From Aromatoleum anaerobium (GTDB lineage: Bacteria > Pseudomonadota > Gammaproteobacteria > Burkholderiales > Rhodocyclaceae): a DNA stretch of 64,000 nucleotides. How positions within the stretch are numbered: the stretch's first letter is position 1; each line of letters starts with the position of its first letter. Position numbers and translations under genes: made by a program. The stretch spans positions 124,001 to 188,000 of the forward strand of contig NZ_WTVG02000039.1 in NCBI RefSeq assembly GCF_012910705.2, written 5' to 3'. The notes below the pieces were generated by a model that had not been told where the DNA came from, did not search any database, and worked only from the letters and a program-made list of their open reading frames with translations. Of the stretch, positions 1 through 10,090 are shown one piece after another.

Positions 1-614
1 GAACGCTCATCCGAATAGCGGCTGCGCGTGTGTTCCGCACCAACGAGAAAAGACCAGTCGGGATGCCACCAGTAGTCCGCGTCGGCCCCGATTCTGCGCA
101 GCGTGTTGATGCTGCGGATGCGCCGGTCGGTGTCGGCGAAGCTTCGCGGCGCCTGGCGCTGCAGCAGCGTCGCCGTCCCTGTCCATTGCCGTCCCGCCGC
201 CCAGTCCCAGCGCAGCGCGCCGCTGGCGGTCGTGCGGTCGAGCTGATTGTGCCGATCGTAGTTGCGGTGTGTCATCTCCACTCCTGCAATGACGCGCTGC
301 AGGCTGTAGGTGTGTTCGAATCCCAGCGCGGCCGTCGTGCGGCTGATGCGATCGCTCCTCGATCCCCCTTCCGGGGGCCGGACGTCGTCGGGCAGCCGGA
401 ACAGATTGTCTTCCCGAGAGACGGAGTGCCCCAGCCCCACCGTGAAACCTTCCTCCGGCTCCCCGTCGTCCGCCGCGGCTGCGGCAGCGAAACCGTGGAG
501 CGCCCAGCTCGCGGCGAGCACGTGCAAGACATGGCGTGCGGCCCGGCGGCGCGAGCCGAGAACCCGGCAGGAAGTCCACCCCCGGGCACGATAAAGAATT
601 GTTACATCCGTCAT
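1..614 (-). CDS. epsL: EpsL-type outer-membrane beta-barrel protein (C-terminus outside the window)
   Basis: Read on the minus strand from an ATG at 614-612, this frame stays open to the window edge, so only the first about 204 residues are visible. The N-terminus has a basic stretch followed by a hydrophobic, Ala-rich segment ending near residue 48, which looks like a Sec signal peptide. The mature part starts with acidic residues and carries the motif REDNLFRLPDD, then alternating aromatic/charged strands (GFEHTYSLQRV, YWWHPDWSFLVGAEH) as expected of a beta-barrel. This opening is typical of EpsL proteins of methylotroph/Rhodocyclales exopolysaccharide operons, thought to be outer-membrane porins for polymer export. 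It is divergent from a priming sugar transferase, which supports the exopolysaccharide role. The family name is from motif memory; the porin function is inferred. Confidence 0.7.
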   Translation of the reverse strand, partial: MTDVTILYRARGWTSCRVLGSRRRAARHVLHVLAASWALHGFAAAAAADDGEPEEGFTVGLGHSVSREDNLFRLPDDVRPPEGGSRSDRISRTTAALGFEHTYSLQRVIAGVEMTHRNYDRHNQLDRTTASGALRWDWAAGRQWTGTATLLQRQAPRSFADTDRRIRSINTLRRIGADADYWWHPDWSFLVGAEHTRSRYSDER

Positions 615-701
615 GACTCGCAAGCTCCCCTGGCTGGTGGGTGATGCTATGAATAATCCACTCGGAGGCGCGTCCGCCCCGGCCTGTGTCAGGAGCAAGC
701 C

Positions 702-2132
702 GTGCCGAACTCGTCGATCTTCACTCATCCTCCCGAATCGGCTCCCGTCGCGGAGACGAATGCCGCGTTTTTCTACGGGAGTTTTTCGACGGCAAGCATA
801 ATCGAATCGGTCGTCGACCCGTTCATCGCGGTCGGTCTGCTATTTGCTTCGGCATATTTCTACGAGGTCGTTCCCGACAGCCACTATGTGATTCTCGCGC
901 TGCTGACGTTTTCACTGACGTTTCCCGGAGACAGTCACCTGCGCGACGGAAGGCGGGTGATGGTGCGCAAGACGGCGCTGAACTGGCTGCTGATCGCAGG
1001 CGCGCTGGTGCTGTTCGGGTATGTCACCGGCTATATCCATTATTTTGCGGTGCCGGTGCTGGCGATGTGGCTCGCCGGCACGCCGCTTGCCCTCATCGCG
1101 GCGCACGCGGTGTCGCGCGTTGCGCTGCCGCGGCTCATGTCGAGGGCCGGGACGCAACGCCGCGCAGTGATCGTCGGCTCGAACGACATCGCGATGCAAC
1201 TCGCGCGCGGCATCGAGGAAAACCCTTTTCTCGGTGTGCATCTGCTCGGATTCTTCGACGACCGAACCCCTGCACGCCTGTCCGGGACGACCGCGGGCGT
1301 GCGCCTCGGCCATCTTCGCGAGCTTGCCGCCTATGCGAAGGAGCAGGCCGTCGACCATATCTACATCGCGCTGCCGATGGTGAGCCAGCCGCGCATCCTG
1401 CGGATCCTCGACGATCTGAAGGACACTACCGCGTCGATCTTCTTCGTGCCCGACATGTTCGTGACCGACCTGATCCAGGGCCGCGTCGATCATGTTGCCG
1501 GCACACCGGTCGTCGCGGTCTGCGAGACGCCCTTCACCGGCGTCAACCGCCTCGTCAAGCGACTGTCCGACATCGTCCTCGCGACCGCCATCCTGATCCT
1601 CATCGCACCGCTGATGGTGCTGATCGCGATCGGCGTGAAGCTCGGTTCGCCGGGGCCGGTCATCTTCAAGCAGAACCGCTACGGGCTCGACGGGCGCAAG
1701 ATCCTGGTCTACAAGTTCCGCTCGATGACGGTCTGCGAGGACGGCCCGCAGATCGTCCAGGCCGTCAGGGAAGACACGCGCGTAACGCGTTTCGGCGCCT
1801 GGCTGCGGCGCACCTCGATGGACGAGCTGCCGCAGTTCATCAACGTGCTGCAGGGCCGCATGAGCATCGTCGGGCCGCGTCCGCACGCGGTGGCGCACAA
1901 CGAGACCTACCGGCAAGTCATCAAAGGCTACATGATCCGCCACAAGGTCAAACCCGGCATCACCGGCTGGGCGCAAGTAAACGGCTGCAGGGGCGAAACC
2001 GACACCGTGGAAAAAATGGCGCGGCGGATCGAATACGACCTCGATTACCTGCGTCACTGGTCGCTGTCACTGGACCTGAAGATCATCCTGATGACGATCC
2101 GGCTGGTGATTCGAGACGCGCACGCGTACTAG
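702..2132 (+). CDS. Undecaprenyl-phosphate sugar phosphotransferase (EPS priming enzyme)
   Basis: 476 residues, the usual size of the WcaJ/polyprenyl glycosylphosphotransferase family. It transfers a sugar-1-phosphate (often glucose) from the UDP-sugar to undecaprenyl phosphate on the inner membrane, the first committed step of exopolysaccharide synthesis. Several membrane segments fill the first about 150 residues, followed by a CoA-binding-like Rossmann region (AVIVGSNDIAMQLARGIE). The C-terminal bacterial sugar transferase domain starts near residue 285 with KRLSDIVLATAILIL and has GSPGPVIFKQNRYG, the acidic pair in TSMDELPQFINVL, and SIVGPRPHA. The start is a GTG preceded by AGGAG at 691-695. 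It diverges from epsL across an 87-bp gap. The group II intron lies just beyond its stop. The sugar donor cannot be told from sequence. Confidence 0.88.
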   Translation: MPNSSIFTHPPESAPVAETNAAFFYGSFSTASIIESVVDPFIAVGLLFASAYFYEVVPDSHYVILALLTFSLTFPGDSHLRDGRRVMVRKTALNWLLIAGALVLFGYVTGYIHYFAVPVLAMWLAGTPLALIAAHAVSRVALPRLMSRAGTQRRAVIVGSNDIAMQLARGIEENPFLGVHLLGFFDDRTPARLSGTTAGVRLGHLRELAAYAKEQAVDHIYIALPMVSQPRILRILDDLKDTTASIFFVPDMFVTDLIQGRVDHVAGTPVVAVCETPFTGVNRLVKRLSDIVLATAILILIAPLMVLIAIGVKLGSPGPVIFKQNRYGLDGRKILVYKFRSMTVCEDGPQIVQAVREDTRVTRFGAWLRRTSMDELPQFINVLQGRMSIVGPRPHAVAHNETYRQVIKGYMIRHKVKPGITGWAQVNGCRGETDTVEKMARRIEYDLDYLRHWSLSLDLKIILMTIRLVIRDAHAY

Positions 2133-2221
2133 CCGTACCGCGCGATACGTCAAGAGGCAGATACGTAAGGACGTAGAATCGGGATAGGGGCGGCCAGAGT
2201 ACCTGACCGTTCCCCTCCCAC

Positions 2222-2255
2222 ACCACCCGGCATGCGGGTCCGCACCGGGCGGTTC
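2222..2255 (-). ncRNA. Group II intron domain V catalytic hairpin
   Basis: On the minus strand GAACCGCCCGGTGCGG pairs with CCGCATGCCGGGTGGT to form the conserved domain V stem-loop, followed by GTGTGGGAGG linking to domain VI. Its place just after the maturase stop codon fits all bacterial group II introns. Confidence 0.75.
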
Positions 2256-2267
2256 GAGCAGTTGAGG

Positions 2268-3626
2268 TCATGAGAGCCGGGGTACGCCGAGCCGGTCGAA
2301 GTAGGCAATCGGCATCACACGATTGAGCGCGAGGCGGCTGTTATGCCACCATCGGCGACTGTTTGCGGCGATCCGCTGAGCGTCCGTCTTCGAGGCGCCC
2401 AGCGCCAACAACTCCCGATACATCGTTGTCCCCCGACGCCAGTGCTTGAGCTGCAGCGCACGCAGCCGATGACGTAACCACTCGTCGAGTTCGCGGAACA
2501 CCTTGGGCGTCTGCGCAAGCTGGAAGTATGTCTTCCAGCCCGGCATGTAAGTCCGCAGTCGTTCGGCGACCTCCGGCAGGCTGCGCCCGCCCGAGCGTCG
2601 CGTCATTTCTCGGATGCGTTGCTTGAAGGTTTCCAAAGCCTTTCTTGCGACGGCGCATTTGATTCGATCACCCGCACTGCGCCACAGCTCGTAGCCCAGA
2701 AACTTGCGACCGGTCGCCTGCGCGACCGCCGTCTTGGCTTCGTTGACCTTCAAGTGGAGCCGACGTAGTCCATCAAGCACCCGCTCGCCCGCGCGGCGAC
2801 TGCGCACATACACGTTGCAGTCGTCGGCATAGCGCACGAACCGATGGCCACGCTTTTCCAGTTCCCGATCCACCTCGTCGAGCAGCACGTTGGCCAGCAA
2901 CGGCGATAGCGGACCGCCTTGCGGCGTGCCCTCATACCGCTGCGTAACCACCCCGCCATCCATGATGCCGGCCACGAGGTAGCGACGGATCAGCCGCAGC
3001 ACGGCGCGGTCCGAGACTCGCCTCGATAGCCGATCCATCAGGATGTCGTGATTGACCCGGTCGAAAAATTTCTCCAGATCCACATCGACCACCATCCGGT
3101 AGCCGTCCTGCACATAGCGCTGTGCCATTAGCACTGCGTCATGCGCTCGGCGGTATGGCCGGAAGCCGTAGCTGTGTTCGGAGAACGTTGGATCAATCTT
3201 CGGCTGCAGGACCTGTAGCAGGGCTTGTTGAATCAGCCGATCCGTCACCGTCGGTATCCCCAACTCACGCACCCCGCCACCGGGCTTCGGGATCTGGACG
3301 CGCCGCACGGCTTGAGGCCGGTAACTGCCGTCCAGTAACGCTTCCCGAAGCCGGGGCCAGTGCGTCTTCAGGTACGCCGCCGTCTCGGCAATCGACAACC
3401 CATCCACCCCGGCACTGCCGCGATTGGCTTTGACGCGTTTCCACGCCAGCACCATGTTCTCTCTCGCGAGCGCCTGCGCGAGCAGGTCGTCTCGCCCTGA
3501 GCCTTCGGTTTCATGCCGCGCCGGACGTGCTTCATCACGCATCGCTTCGGGTCTGGCTTCACCTCGCCCTCCCGCGTTGCGCCCCGGTTGCCCGGGCTTC
3601 TGATGCACTGCACTTCCGAGCGACAT
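2268..3626 (-). CDS. ltrA: Group II intron reverse transcriptase/maturase
   Basis: 452 residues from the ATG at 3626, chosen because AGGAGG lies about 10 nt upstream; the frame is open further back to 3776 but without such a site. Reverse-transcriptase blocks are complete: VRELGIPTVTDRLIQQA, YGFRPYRRAHDA, DVDLEKFFDRVNHD, GTPQGGPLSPLLANVL, and the catalytic box RYADDCNVYV. The C-terminal maturase X domain follows (residues about 330-450, including GWKTYFQLAQ). No HNH endonuclease module is present, as usual in class C introns, which prime differently. The protein aids splicing of its own intron and reverse transcription at new sites. It ends 13 bp before domain V. Confidence 0.93.
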   Translation of the reverse strand: MSLGSAVHQKPGQPGRNAGGRGEARPEAMRDEARPARHETEGSGRDDLLAQALARENMVLAWKRVKANRGSAGVDGLSIAETAAYLKTHWPRLREALLDGSYRPQAVRRVQIPKPGGGVRELGIPTVTDRLIQQALLQVLQPKIDPTFSEHSYGFRPYRRAHDAVLMAQRYVQDGYRMVVDVDLEKFFDRVNHDILMDRLSRRVSDRAVLRLIRRYLVAGIMDGGVVTQRYEGTPQGGPLSPLLANVLLDEVDRELEKRGHRFVRYADDCNVYVRSRRAGERVLDGLRRLHLKVNEAKTAVAQATGRKFLGYELWRSAGDRIKCAVARKALETFKQRIREMTRRSGGRSLPEVAERLRTYMPGWKTYFQLAQTPKVFRELDEWLRHRLRALQLKHWRRGTTMYRELLALGASKTDAQRIAANSRRWWHNSRLALNRVMPIAYFDRLGVPRLS

Positions 3627-4005
3627 GGCCTTCGGCCCTCCTACTCGTTCGGCCCTTCGCCCCGTACCGGCAGCTAATACGGCCTCTGCTGACTTCTCGC
3701 TCCGGCTTGTCACCGTCGGCCTTTCAGCCACAAGGCGAGATCTCCCCAGGTAAGAACGCACTCCTTCGCTGCACAACCGCCGGATCTACGCCACTTCGCC
3801 TTGATCACGAGAGCTTCGCGGTTTTCGGCCCGCTCGCCCTGCTCGGCAGCGCCTTTTATCCGATTCTTGTCCATCGGCTCGCAGCTTCGATCCACGCTTC
3901 CTTCCCACACTCGGTCGCCCTCATGCAGTTGCGCTTCACTTCGTTCGCTGTGATCAACTTACGGCGGGACTTGCACCCGCAAGAGTGCGCCCATGCTGGG
4001 CGCAC
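3627..4005 (-). other. Intron 5' region without a gene (RNA domains I-III)
   Basis: About 380 bases with no supportable protein. It begins with GTGCGCCC, continues with a local palindrome (GTGCGCCCAGCATGGGCGCAC), and should fold as the scaffold domains of the intron RNA. Exon-binding sequences were not assigned by eye. Confidence 0.55.
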
Positions 4006-4007
4006 CG

Positions 4008-4036
4008 AAAAAAGCGCTGCCGAAGCAGCGCTTTTT
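4008..4036 (-). terminator. Rho-independent terminator of typA; intron target
   Basis: On the minus strand GCGCTGC, a TTCG tetraloop and GCAGCGC make a perfect 7-bp stem flanked by A- and T-runs, the T-run ending at 4008. It lies 35 bp after the typA stop. The group II intron starts 3 bases beyond it. The A- and T-flanks make it plausible in both directions. Confidence 0.88.
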
Positions 4037-4070
4037 CGTGGCTCGACGGTATCCGGGCGCGGGATGCGCG

Positions 4071-5888
<1,818 letters not shown>

Positions 5889-6038
5889 TTGGGTCCAGAA
5901 GTCTTTGAAAAGTTTTTAATTTTAGCACGGACGCCGCATTGCAGCATCGCGCCCTTCACCCTTTTCATGCGGGGCCGCGAACGAGGGGGCGGCGGGGCTC
6001 ATGCTAGAATCGGCGCCGTTTTTCTGGAGACCGACCCG

Positions 6039-6776
6039 ATGCTCGCAATCATTGGCGGTAGCGGACTCACGCAGCTTTCGACGCTCGAGATCGCCCGCCG
6101 CGAAGTGGTACGCACCCCTTACGGAGAACCGTCCGGAGCGCTGACGTTCGGCCGCTTGCGCGAGCGGCCGGTGGTCTTTCTCGCGCGCCACGGCTATGGA
6201 CACACGATCCCGCCGCATCTGGTCAATTACCGCGCAAATTTGTGGGCGCTGAAGCATGTCAAGGCGACCGGCGTGATCTCGGTGGCCTCGGTCGGCGGCA
6301 TCCGCGACGATTTCGGCCCCGGCGCACTGGTCGTGCCTCACCAGATCATCGACTACACGTGGGGACGCAAGAGCACGTTCTTCGAAGGTGGCGACGAGGG
6401 GGTGCATCACATCGATTTCACCCATCCGTACGACGAGCCGTTGCGCCAGCGGATTCTCGCCGCGGGCATGGTGACGGGGGAGCACATCGTCAATGGCGGC
6501 GTGTACGCCGCGACGCAGGGGCCGCGCCTTGAGACGGCGGCGGAGGTCAACCGGCTCGAGCGCGATGGCGCCGAACTGGTCGGCATGACCGGGATGCCCG
6601 AAGCCGCGCTCGCGCGCGAAATCGGTCTGCCCTATGCCGCGATCAATGTCATCGCGAACTACGCCGCCGGGCGCGGCGCGAGCGAGCGGGGCATCCTCTT
6701 CGACAGCATCGAAGTGGTGCTGCAGGATGCGATGGTGCGCGTGCGCCGCGTCCTCGAGGAAGTCTGCAAGTCCTGA
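6039..6776 (+). CDS. mtiP: S-methyl-5'-thioinosine phosphorylase
   Basis: 245 residues of the MTAP/PNP type II phosphorylase family, starting at an ATG with GGAGA 9 nt upstream. It opens with LAIIGGSGL, the phosphate-binding loop, followed by FLARHGYGHTIPPHLVNYRANLW-type residues (RHG and the NYRAN region), and NGGVYAATQGPRLET. The base pocket reads TGMPEAALA and NVIANYAAG; the position that is Asp in adenosine-type MTAPs is not acidic here, which suggests 6-oxopurine substrates, as in the Pseudomonas methylthioinosine enzyme. The role would be salvage of the methylthio group and purine after polyamine synthesis. Substrate assignment rests on pocket residues only; MTAP remains the alternative name. 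Confidence 0.8.
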   Translation: MLAIIGGSGLTQLSTLEIARREVVRTPYGEPSGALTFGRLRERPVVFLARHGYGHTIPPHLVNYRANLWALKHVKATGVISVASVGGIRDDFGPGALVVPHQIIDYTWGRKSTFFEGGDEGVHHIDFTHPYDEPLRQRILAAGMVTGEHIVNGGVYAATQGPRLETAAEVNRLERDGAELVGMTGMPEAALAREIGLPYAAINVIANYAAGRGASERGILFDSIEVVLQDAMVRVRRVLEEVCKS

Positions 6777-6817
6777 CGACGGCGCGTGCCCGCCCGGGCG
6801 CGCCGGCAATGTCCGGG

Positions 6818-7234
6818 CTACCAGTAGAAGGTCAGCGATCGCTGTCCGGTGCGCGCCACGCTGGCGTTCCGGGTTTGCTCGCGTCCGTTCGCCATCGCCG
6901 TGACGCGGTAGTTGCCGGGAGGCAGTTGCACCAGCATGAGCGGACCGTCGGCTCTCGCTTCGAGAACCTTGCGGCCCGTCGAATCGGCGATCGCGACGTT
7001 GATGTCAGCGAGATAATCGCCTGATTTTTCGGCGAAAACGAGTTTCATGTTGAAGTCCTGCGCGGACGCGAGAAGCTGGTTGCGCTCCTCCTCGCCGACC
7101 CCGCCGGTCATGTAGCGCACGCCCCCGAACTCCCGCACGTCGAGTGCCGGACCCGCTTCCTGCGCCGTTGCGGCGCCGCCCCACAACCCGGTGGCGAGAA
7201 CCAACAGACCGGCGGCGATGTTGTGTTTGTTCAT
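6818..7234 (-). CDS. Small secreted protein with carboxypeptidase-regulatory-like fold
   Basis: 138 residues. A clear signal peptide covers residues 1-24 (MNKHNIAAGLLVLATGLWGG, then ATAQ). The mature protein has two parts: a short GVRYMTGGVGEEERNQL segment near residues 37-55 and a C-terminal beta-rich part with DINVAIADSTGRKVLEARAD and VQLPPGNYRVTAMANG. The latter resembles the Ig-like carboxypeptidase regulatory domain of periplasmic proteins. No catalytic residues are visible. It is the last gene of the minus-strand run pncA-pncB-ybhB, 114 bp after ybhB, and convergent with mtiP. Function is not known. Confidence 0.75.
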   Translation of the reverse strand: MNKHNIAAGLLVLATGLWGGAATAQEAGPALDVREFGGVRYMTGGVGEEERNQLLASAQDFNMKLVFAEKSGDYLADINVAIADSTGRKVLEARADGPLMLVQLPPGNYRVTAMANGREQTRNASVARTGQRSLTFYW

Positions 7235-7348
7235 CGGGATACCTCCTGTGGTGGAAATCGCCCTTCATGCGACTGGCGGACCGAAGACGAGTTCCGGTCC
7301 GCTCGCTTTCGACTTTGCCCGCGCCGCGTGGCCCGCGGCTTTCCGGGC

Positions 7349-7822
7349 TCACGGCCGCTGGTACGTGCCGACCAGTTCCGCCTGGGCAAGAATGTGGCCC
7401 TGCATTGCGCGTTCCAGTTCGGTCTTCGTCGGTGCGCCGAGGGGGGCGAGGACGACGTCGAGGGCGTAGAGCTTGTGGAAGTAGCGGTGCCGGCCGATCG
7501 GCGGGCAAGGGCCGCCGTAGCCGGTGCGCTTCCAGTCGTTCGTCCCTTCGCGCGTGCCGGGCGGCAGGTCGGCCATGGCGACGGCTTCGGGCAGGCCGGC
7601 CGTTGTCGGCGAGAGGTTGTACAGCACCCAATGCACCCACGTCCGCTGGGGGGCGGCCGGATCCGGCGCATCGGGGTCATCGACGATCAGCGCCAGGCTG
7701 CGAGTGTTTTCGGGGATGCCGGACCAGCCCAGGGGCGGGGACACGTCACGCCCGTCGCAAGTGTAGGTGGCGGGAATCGCGCCGCCGTGGGCAAACGCCG
7801 TGGAACTCAGATTCAGGCTCAT
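7349..7822 (-). CDS. YbhB/YbcL-family Raf-kinase-inhibitor-like protein
   Basis: 157 residues, standard for bacterial PEBP-like proteins. It has the family's ligand-pocket signatures YTCDGRDVSPPLGW (residues about 21-34), DDPDAPDPAAP, WVHWVLYNL and the C-terminal GGPCPPIGRHRYFHKLYALD. The eukaryotic relatives bind phospholipid or inhibit kinases; the bacterial role is not settled. No signal peptide is evident, so it is probably cytoplasmic. It lies 48 bp downstream of pncB on the same strand. Confidence 0.92.
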   Translation of the reverse strand: MSLNLSSTAFAHGGAIPATYTCDGRDVSPPLGWSGIPENTRSLALIVDDPDAPDPAAPQRTWVHWVLYNLSPTTAGLPEAVAMADLPPGTREGTNDWKRTGYGGPCPPIGRHRYFHKLYALDVVLAPLGAPTKTELERAMQGHILAQAELVGTYQRP

Positions 7823-7870
7823 GTTCGTGGCTCCGGTTGTGGGTTAGGGGACCGGTTTGCGCCTCGCCCG

Positions 7871-9274
7871 TCAGGGGTGATCCGGTGCGTCGGGAGCGGG
7901 GGACGGGAATGGCGATCCCTGTTGTTGCCCACGGCGCATGCGCCGGTCGACGGCGTCGGCAAGGGCGCGCAGCCGGTCGGCCACTGTGACCGGATAGGGC
8001 GCTGCCGGATCGAGCCCGCGCAGCGCGTCGGGCAGCGCCGCGACCTGGGCGGCAGCGTGCCGGCGCAATGCGGCCAGCGCAGGCGCCGCCTCCAGCCGGC
8101 TGCCCGCGCGCATCATCGGCCGCAACAACGGTTCGCCGGAAGCGGGCTCATCCACGGTGGTCAGCAGATCGCCGCTGAAACGGCCCTGCGCGTCATGGCT
8201 GCGGTAGACCTGCTTGCGTCCCGGCCACGTGGCCTTGCCTTCGGAGCGCTTGCGTCGCGGCTGCCCCGCGTATTCCTGCAGTTTGTAGGCGCAGTCGAGA
8301 TACGGATAATCGGCCGAGGTGTTCATCCGCGTGCCGACGCCGAAGCCGTCGATCGGCGCCTGCGCGGCGACGAGGTCGCGCACCGCATGCTCGTCGAGAT
8401 TGCCGCTGACGAAAATCCGTACGCCGTCCAGTCCGCCGGCATCGAGAATCACGCGCACGCGCCGTGCCAGTTCCGCGAGGTCTCCGCTGTCGATGCGCAC
8501 CGCCTGGATCGCAATGCCATCCGGCCGCAGCCGTTGGGCCAACGCCACGAGCTGGCGGGCCGCCGCCTCGGTGTCGTAGGTGTCGATCAGCATCGTGTTC
8601 GCGCGTGGCTGCGAGCGCGCGAAGTGTTCGAATGCGGACACTTCGTCCTCGTGCGCCTGGATGAAGGAATGGGCCATCGTGCCGTACAGCGGAATGTCCC
8701 ATTTGACGCCGGCGAGCACCGTCGCGGTGCCGCTGAAACCGGCGAGGTAGCTCGCGCGCGCCGACAGCAGCCCGGCTTCGGCGCCATGCGCGCGGCGCAG
8801 CCCGAAGTCGACGAGCAGCCGGCCTCCGGCGGCGATCGCGCAGCGCACCGCCTTCGACGCGACCATGCTCTGGTACTGCAGCAGGTTGATGATCCGCGTT
8901 TCGACGAGCTGCGCCTGCGGCAGCGGGGCGGTCACGCGCAGGATCGGCTCGTCGGCGAAGAACACCGTGCCTTCGGCCATCGCGTCGACGTCGCCGGTGA
9001 AGCGCAGCGCCGCGAGCCGATCGATGAACTCCTGCCGGAAGCGGCCGCAGGCGGCAAGCCACTCGAGTTCGGCGTCGGAAAAGCGCAGCGTTTCGAGGTA
9101 GTCGAGCACCTGCTCGAGGCCGGCCGCGACGAGGAAATTGCGCTGCGGGGGCAGCTTGCGGACGAAGAACTCGAACGCCGCGGTGTGCGTCATGCCGCCG
9201 TCGAAATAGGCCTGCAGCATCGTCAGCTGATAGAGATCGGTGAGCAGGGCGGGCGCGGGAGGCAGGTCGGTCAT
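7871..9274 (-). CDS. pncB: Nicotinate phosphoribosyltransferase
   Basis: 467 residues from the ATG at 9274, which gives the canonical N-terminus LLTDLYQLTMLQAYFDGGM; the longer open frame to 9376 runs into pncA and is ignored. The enzyme makes nicotinate mononucleotide from nicotinate and PRPP, with ATP hydrolysis, in NAD salvage. Seen motifs are FEFFVRKLPPQRNFLVAAGL, DTYDTEAAARQLVAL, the phosphoribosyl-binding RIDSGDLAELARRVR and FVSGNLDE. It follows pncA with a 4-bp gap, so the two consecutive salvage steps are almost certainly co-transcribed. Confidence 0.95.
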   Translation of the reverse strand: MTDLPPAPALLTDLYQLTMLQAYFDGGMTHTAAFEFFVRKLPPQRNFLVAAGLEQVLDYLETLRFSDAELEWLAACGRFRQEFIDRLAALRFTGDVDAMAEGTVFFADEPILRVTAPLPQAQLVETRIINLLQYQSMVASKAVRCAIAAGGRLLVDFGLRRAHGAEAGLLSARASYLAGFSGTATVLAGVKWDIPLYGTMAHSFIQAHEDEVSAFEHFARSQPRANTMLIDTYDTEAAARQLVALAQRLRPDGIAIQAVRIDSGDLAELARRVRVILDAGGLDGVRIFVSGNLDEHAVRDLVAAQAPIDGFGVGTRMNTSADYPYLDCAYKLQEYAGQPRRKRSEGKATWPGRKQVYRSHDAQGRFSGDLLTTVDEPASGEPLLRPMMRAGSRLEAAPALAALRRHAAAQVAALPDALRGLDPAAPYPVTVADRLRALADAVDRRMRRGQQQGSPFPSPAPDAPDHP

Positions 9275-9278
9275 GGCA

Positions 9279-9878
9279 TCAAACAGCCACAGCGCCGCTC
9301 GCGACAGGAAGGGCGCCGAGCCGCAGCATCTGCGCGACCGCCTTCGCGCCGTCCCCGGGCGCAGCGTCGACGGCACGGATCGCGTCGGTCAGCAACATCA
9401 CCGCGTATCCCTTTGCGAGCCCGTCCCTGACGGTGTTGAGCACGCAGTAGTCGGTCGCCAGCCCGCCGACGAAAAGGCGCTGCACGCCCGCGGCGCGCAG
9501 GCGTTCGTCGAGGTCGGTGCGGTCGAAGCCGGAATACGCATCGGCGTCCGCGGTGGTCGCTTTCGACACGATCACCGCCGACGCCGGCAGCGCGAGTCCG
9601 GGCGGAAACGTGGCGCCGGGAGTGCCGGCGACACAATGGGACGGCCACGGGCCGCCGCGGTCGCGGAACGAGCAGTGATCGGGCGGATGCCAGTCGCGCG
9701 TCGCGAAGACCGGCAACCCCCGGTCGGTGAAAGCAACGATCAGCCGGTTCAATGGCGGCACGACTTGATCTGCGCCGGATACGGCGAGGCTGCCGCCGGG
9801 AAGGAAATCCTGCTGCACGTCGACCACGACCAGCGCATCGCCGGCCGTCAGGCCGATCGGTCCGTCGCTGCCTTGCAT
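9279..9878 (-). CDS. pncA: Nicotinamidase
   Basis: 199 residues from the ATG at 9878, preceded by GGAGG about 6 nt away. It deamidates nicotinamide to nicotinate, feeding pncB next to it. The catalytic triad of the isochorismatase fold is visible: Asp in VVDVQQDF (residue about 20), Lys in VSKATT, and Cys in GGLATDYCVLNT. Metal-site residues appear in TRDWHPPDHCSF. The frame is open upstream for 76 more codons, but that stretch has no family resemblance. It is divergent from sufB across 212 bp. Confidence 0.95.
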   Translation of the reverse strand: MQGSDGPIGLTAGDALVVVDVQQDFLPGGSLAVSGADQVVPPLNRLIVAFTDRGLPVFATRDWHPPDHCSFRDRGGPWPSHCVAGTPGATFPPGLALPASAVIVSKATTADADAYSGFDRTDLDERLRAAGVQRLFVGGLATDYCVLNTVRDGLAKGYAVMLLTDAIRAVDAAPGDGAKAVAQMLRLGALPVASGAVAV

Positions 9879-10090
9879 CGGAGCCTCCGATTGGTTAACC
9901 CTTCTTACTGTAGACCGTCGCCCGGCTCCTGCCGGCGCGACCGGGTGATCCGGAACGGGCAGCGAGGGGAATTTCAGCGCCGGAGGCGGCGTCGAAGCGG
10001 TGAAGTTGCAGCGTTTGCGCACCCGGCGTGAGTCACGTACGGCCTCTTGCCGGCACGGCGAGGAAACACCGGCAGAACGGGGGTGGAGCG

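Larger units (their letters stand above)
2178..4005 (-). mobile_element. Group II intron, probably bacterial class C, complete
   Basis: The intron runs on the minus strand. Its 5' end is GTGCGCCC at 4005, and its 3' end reads CCTATCCCGAT, ending at 2178. A domain V hairpin lies at about 2222-2255, a few bases after the stop of the encoded reverse transcriptase, and domain VI fills the rest. The 5' third (3627-4005) has no protein and should hold RNA domains I-III. The upstream flank is the U-tract of a strong stem-loop terminator. Insertion right behind terminators is the hallmark of class C introns, which target the hairpin and not a specific long sequence. Ends are assigned by consensus and may be off by a base or two; domain V and the RT motifs argue it is intact. 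Confidence 0.85.

Noticed and set aside
3627-3776. 50-codon N-terminal extension of the intron reverse transcriptase
   Set aside because: Lies in the structured 5' RNA, has no family match, and the ATG at 3626 has a strong AGGAGG.
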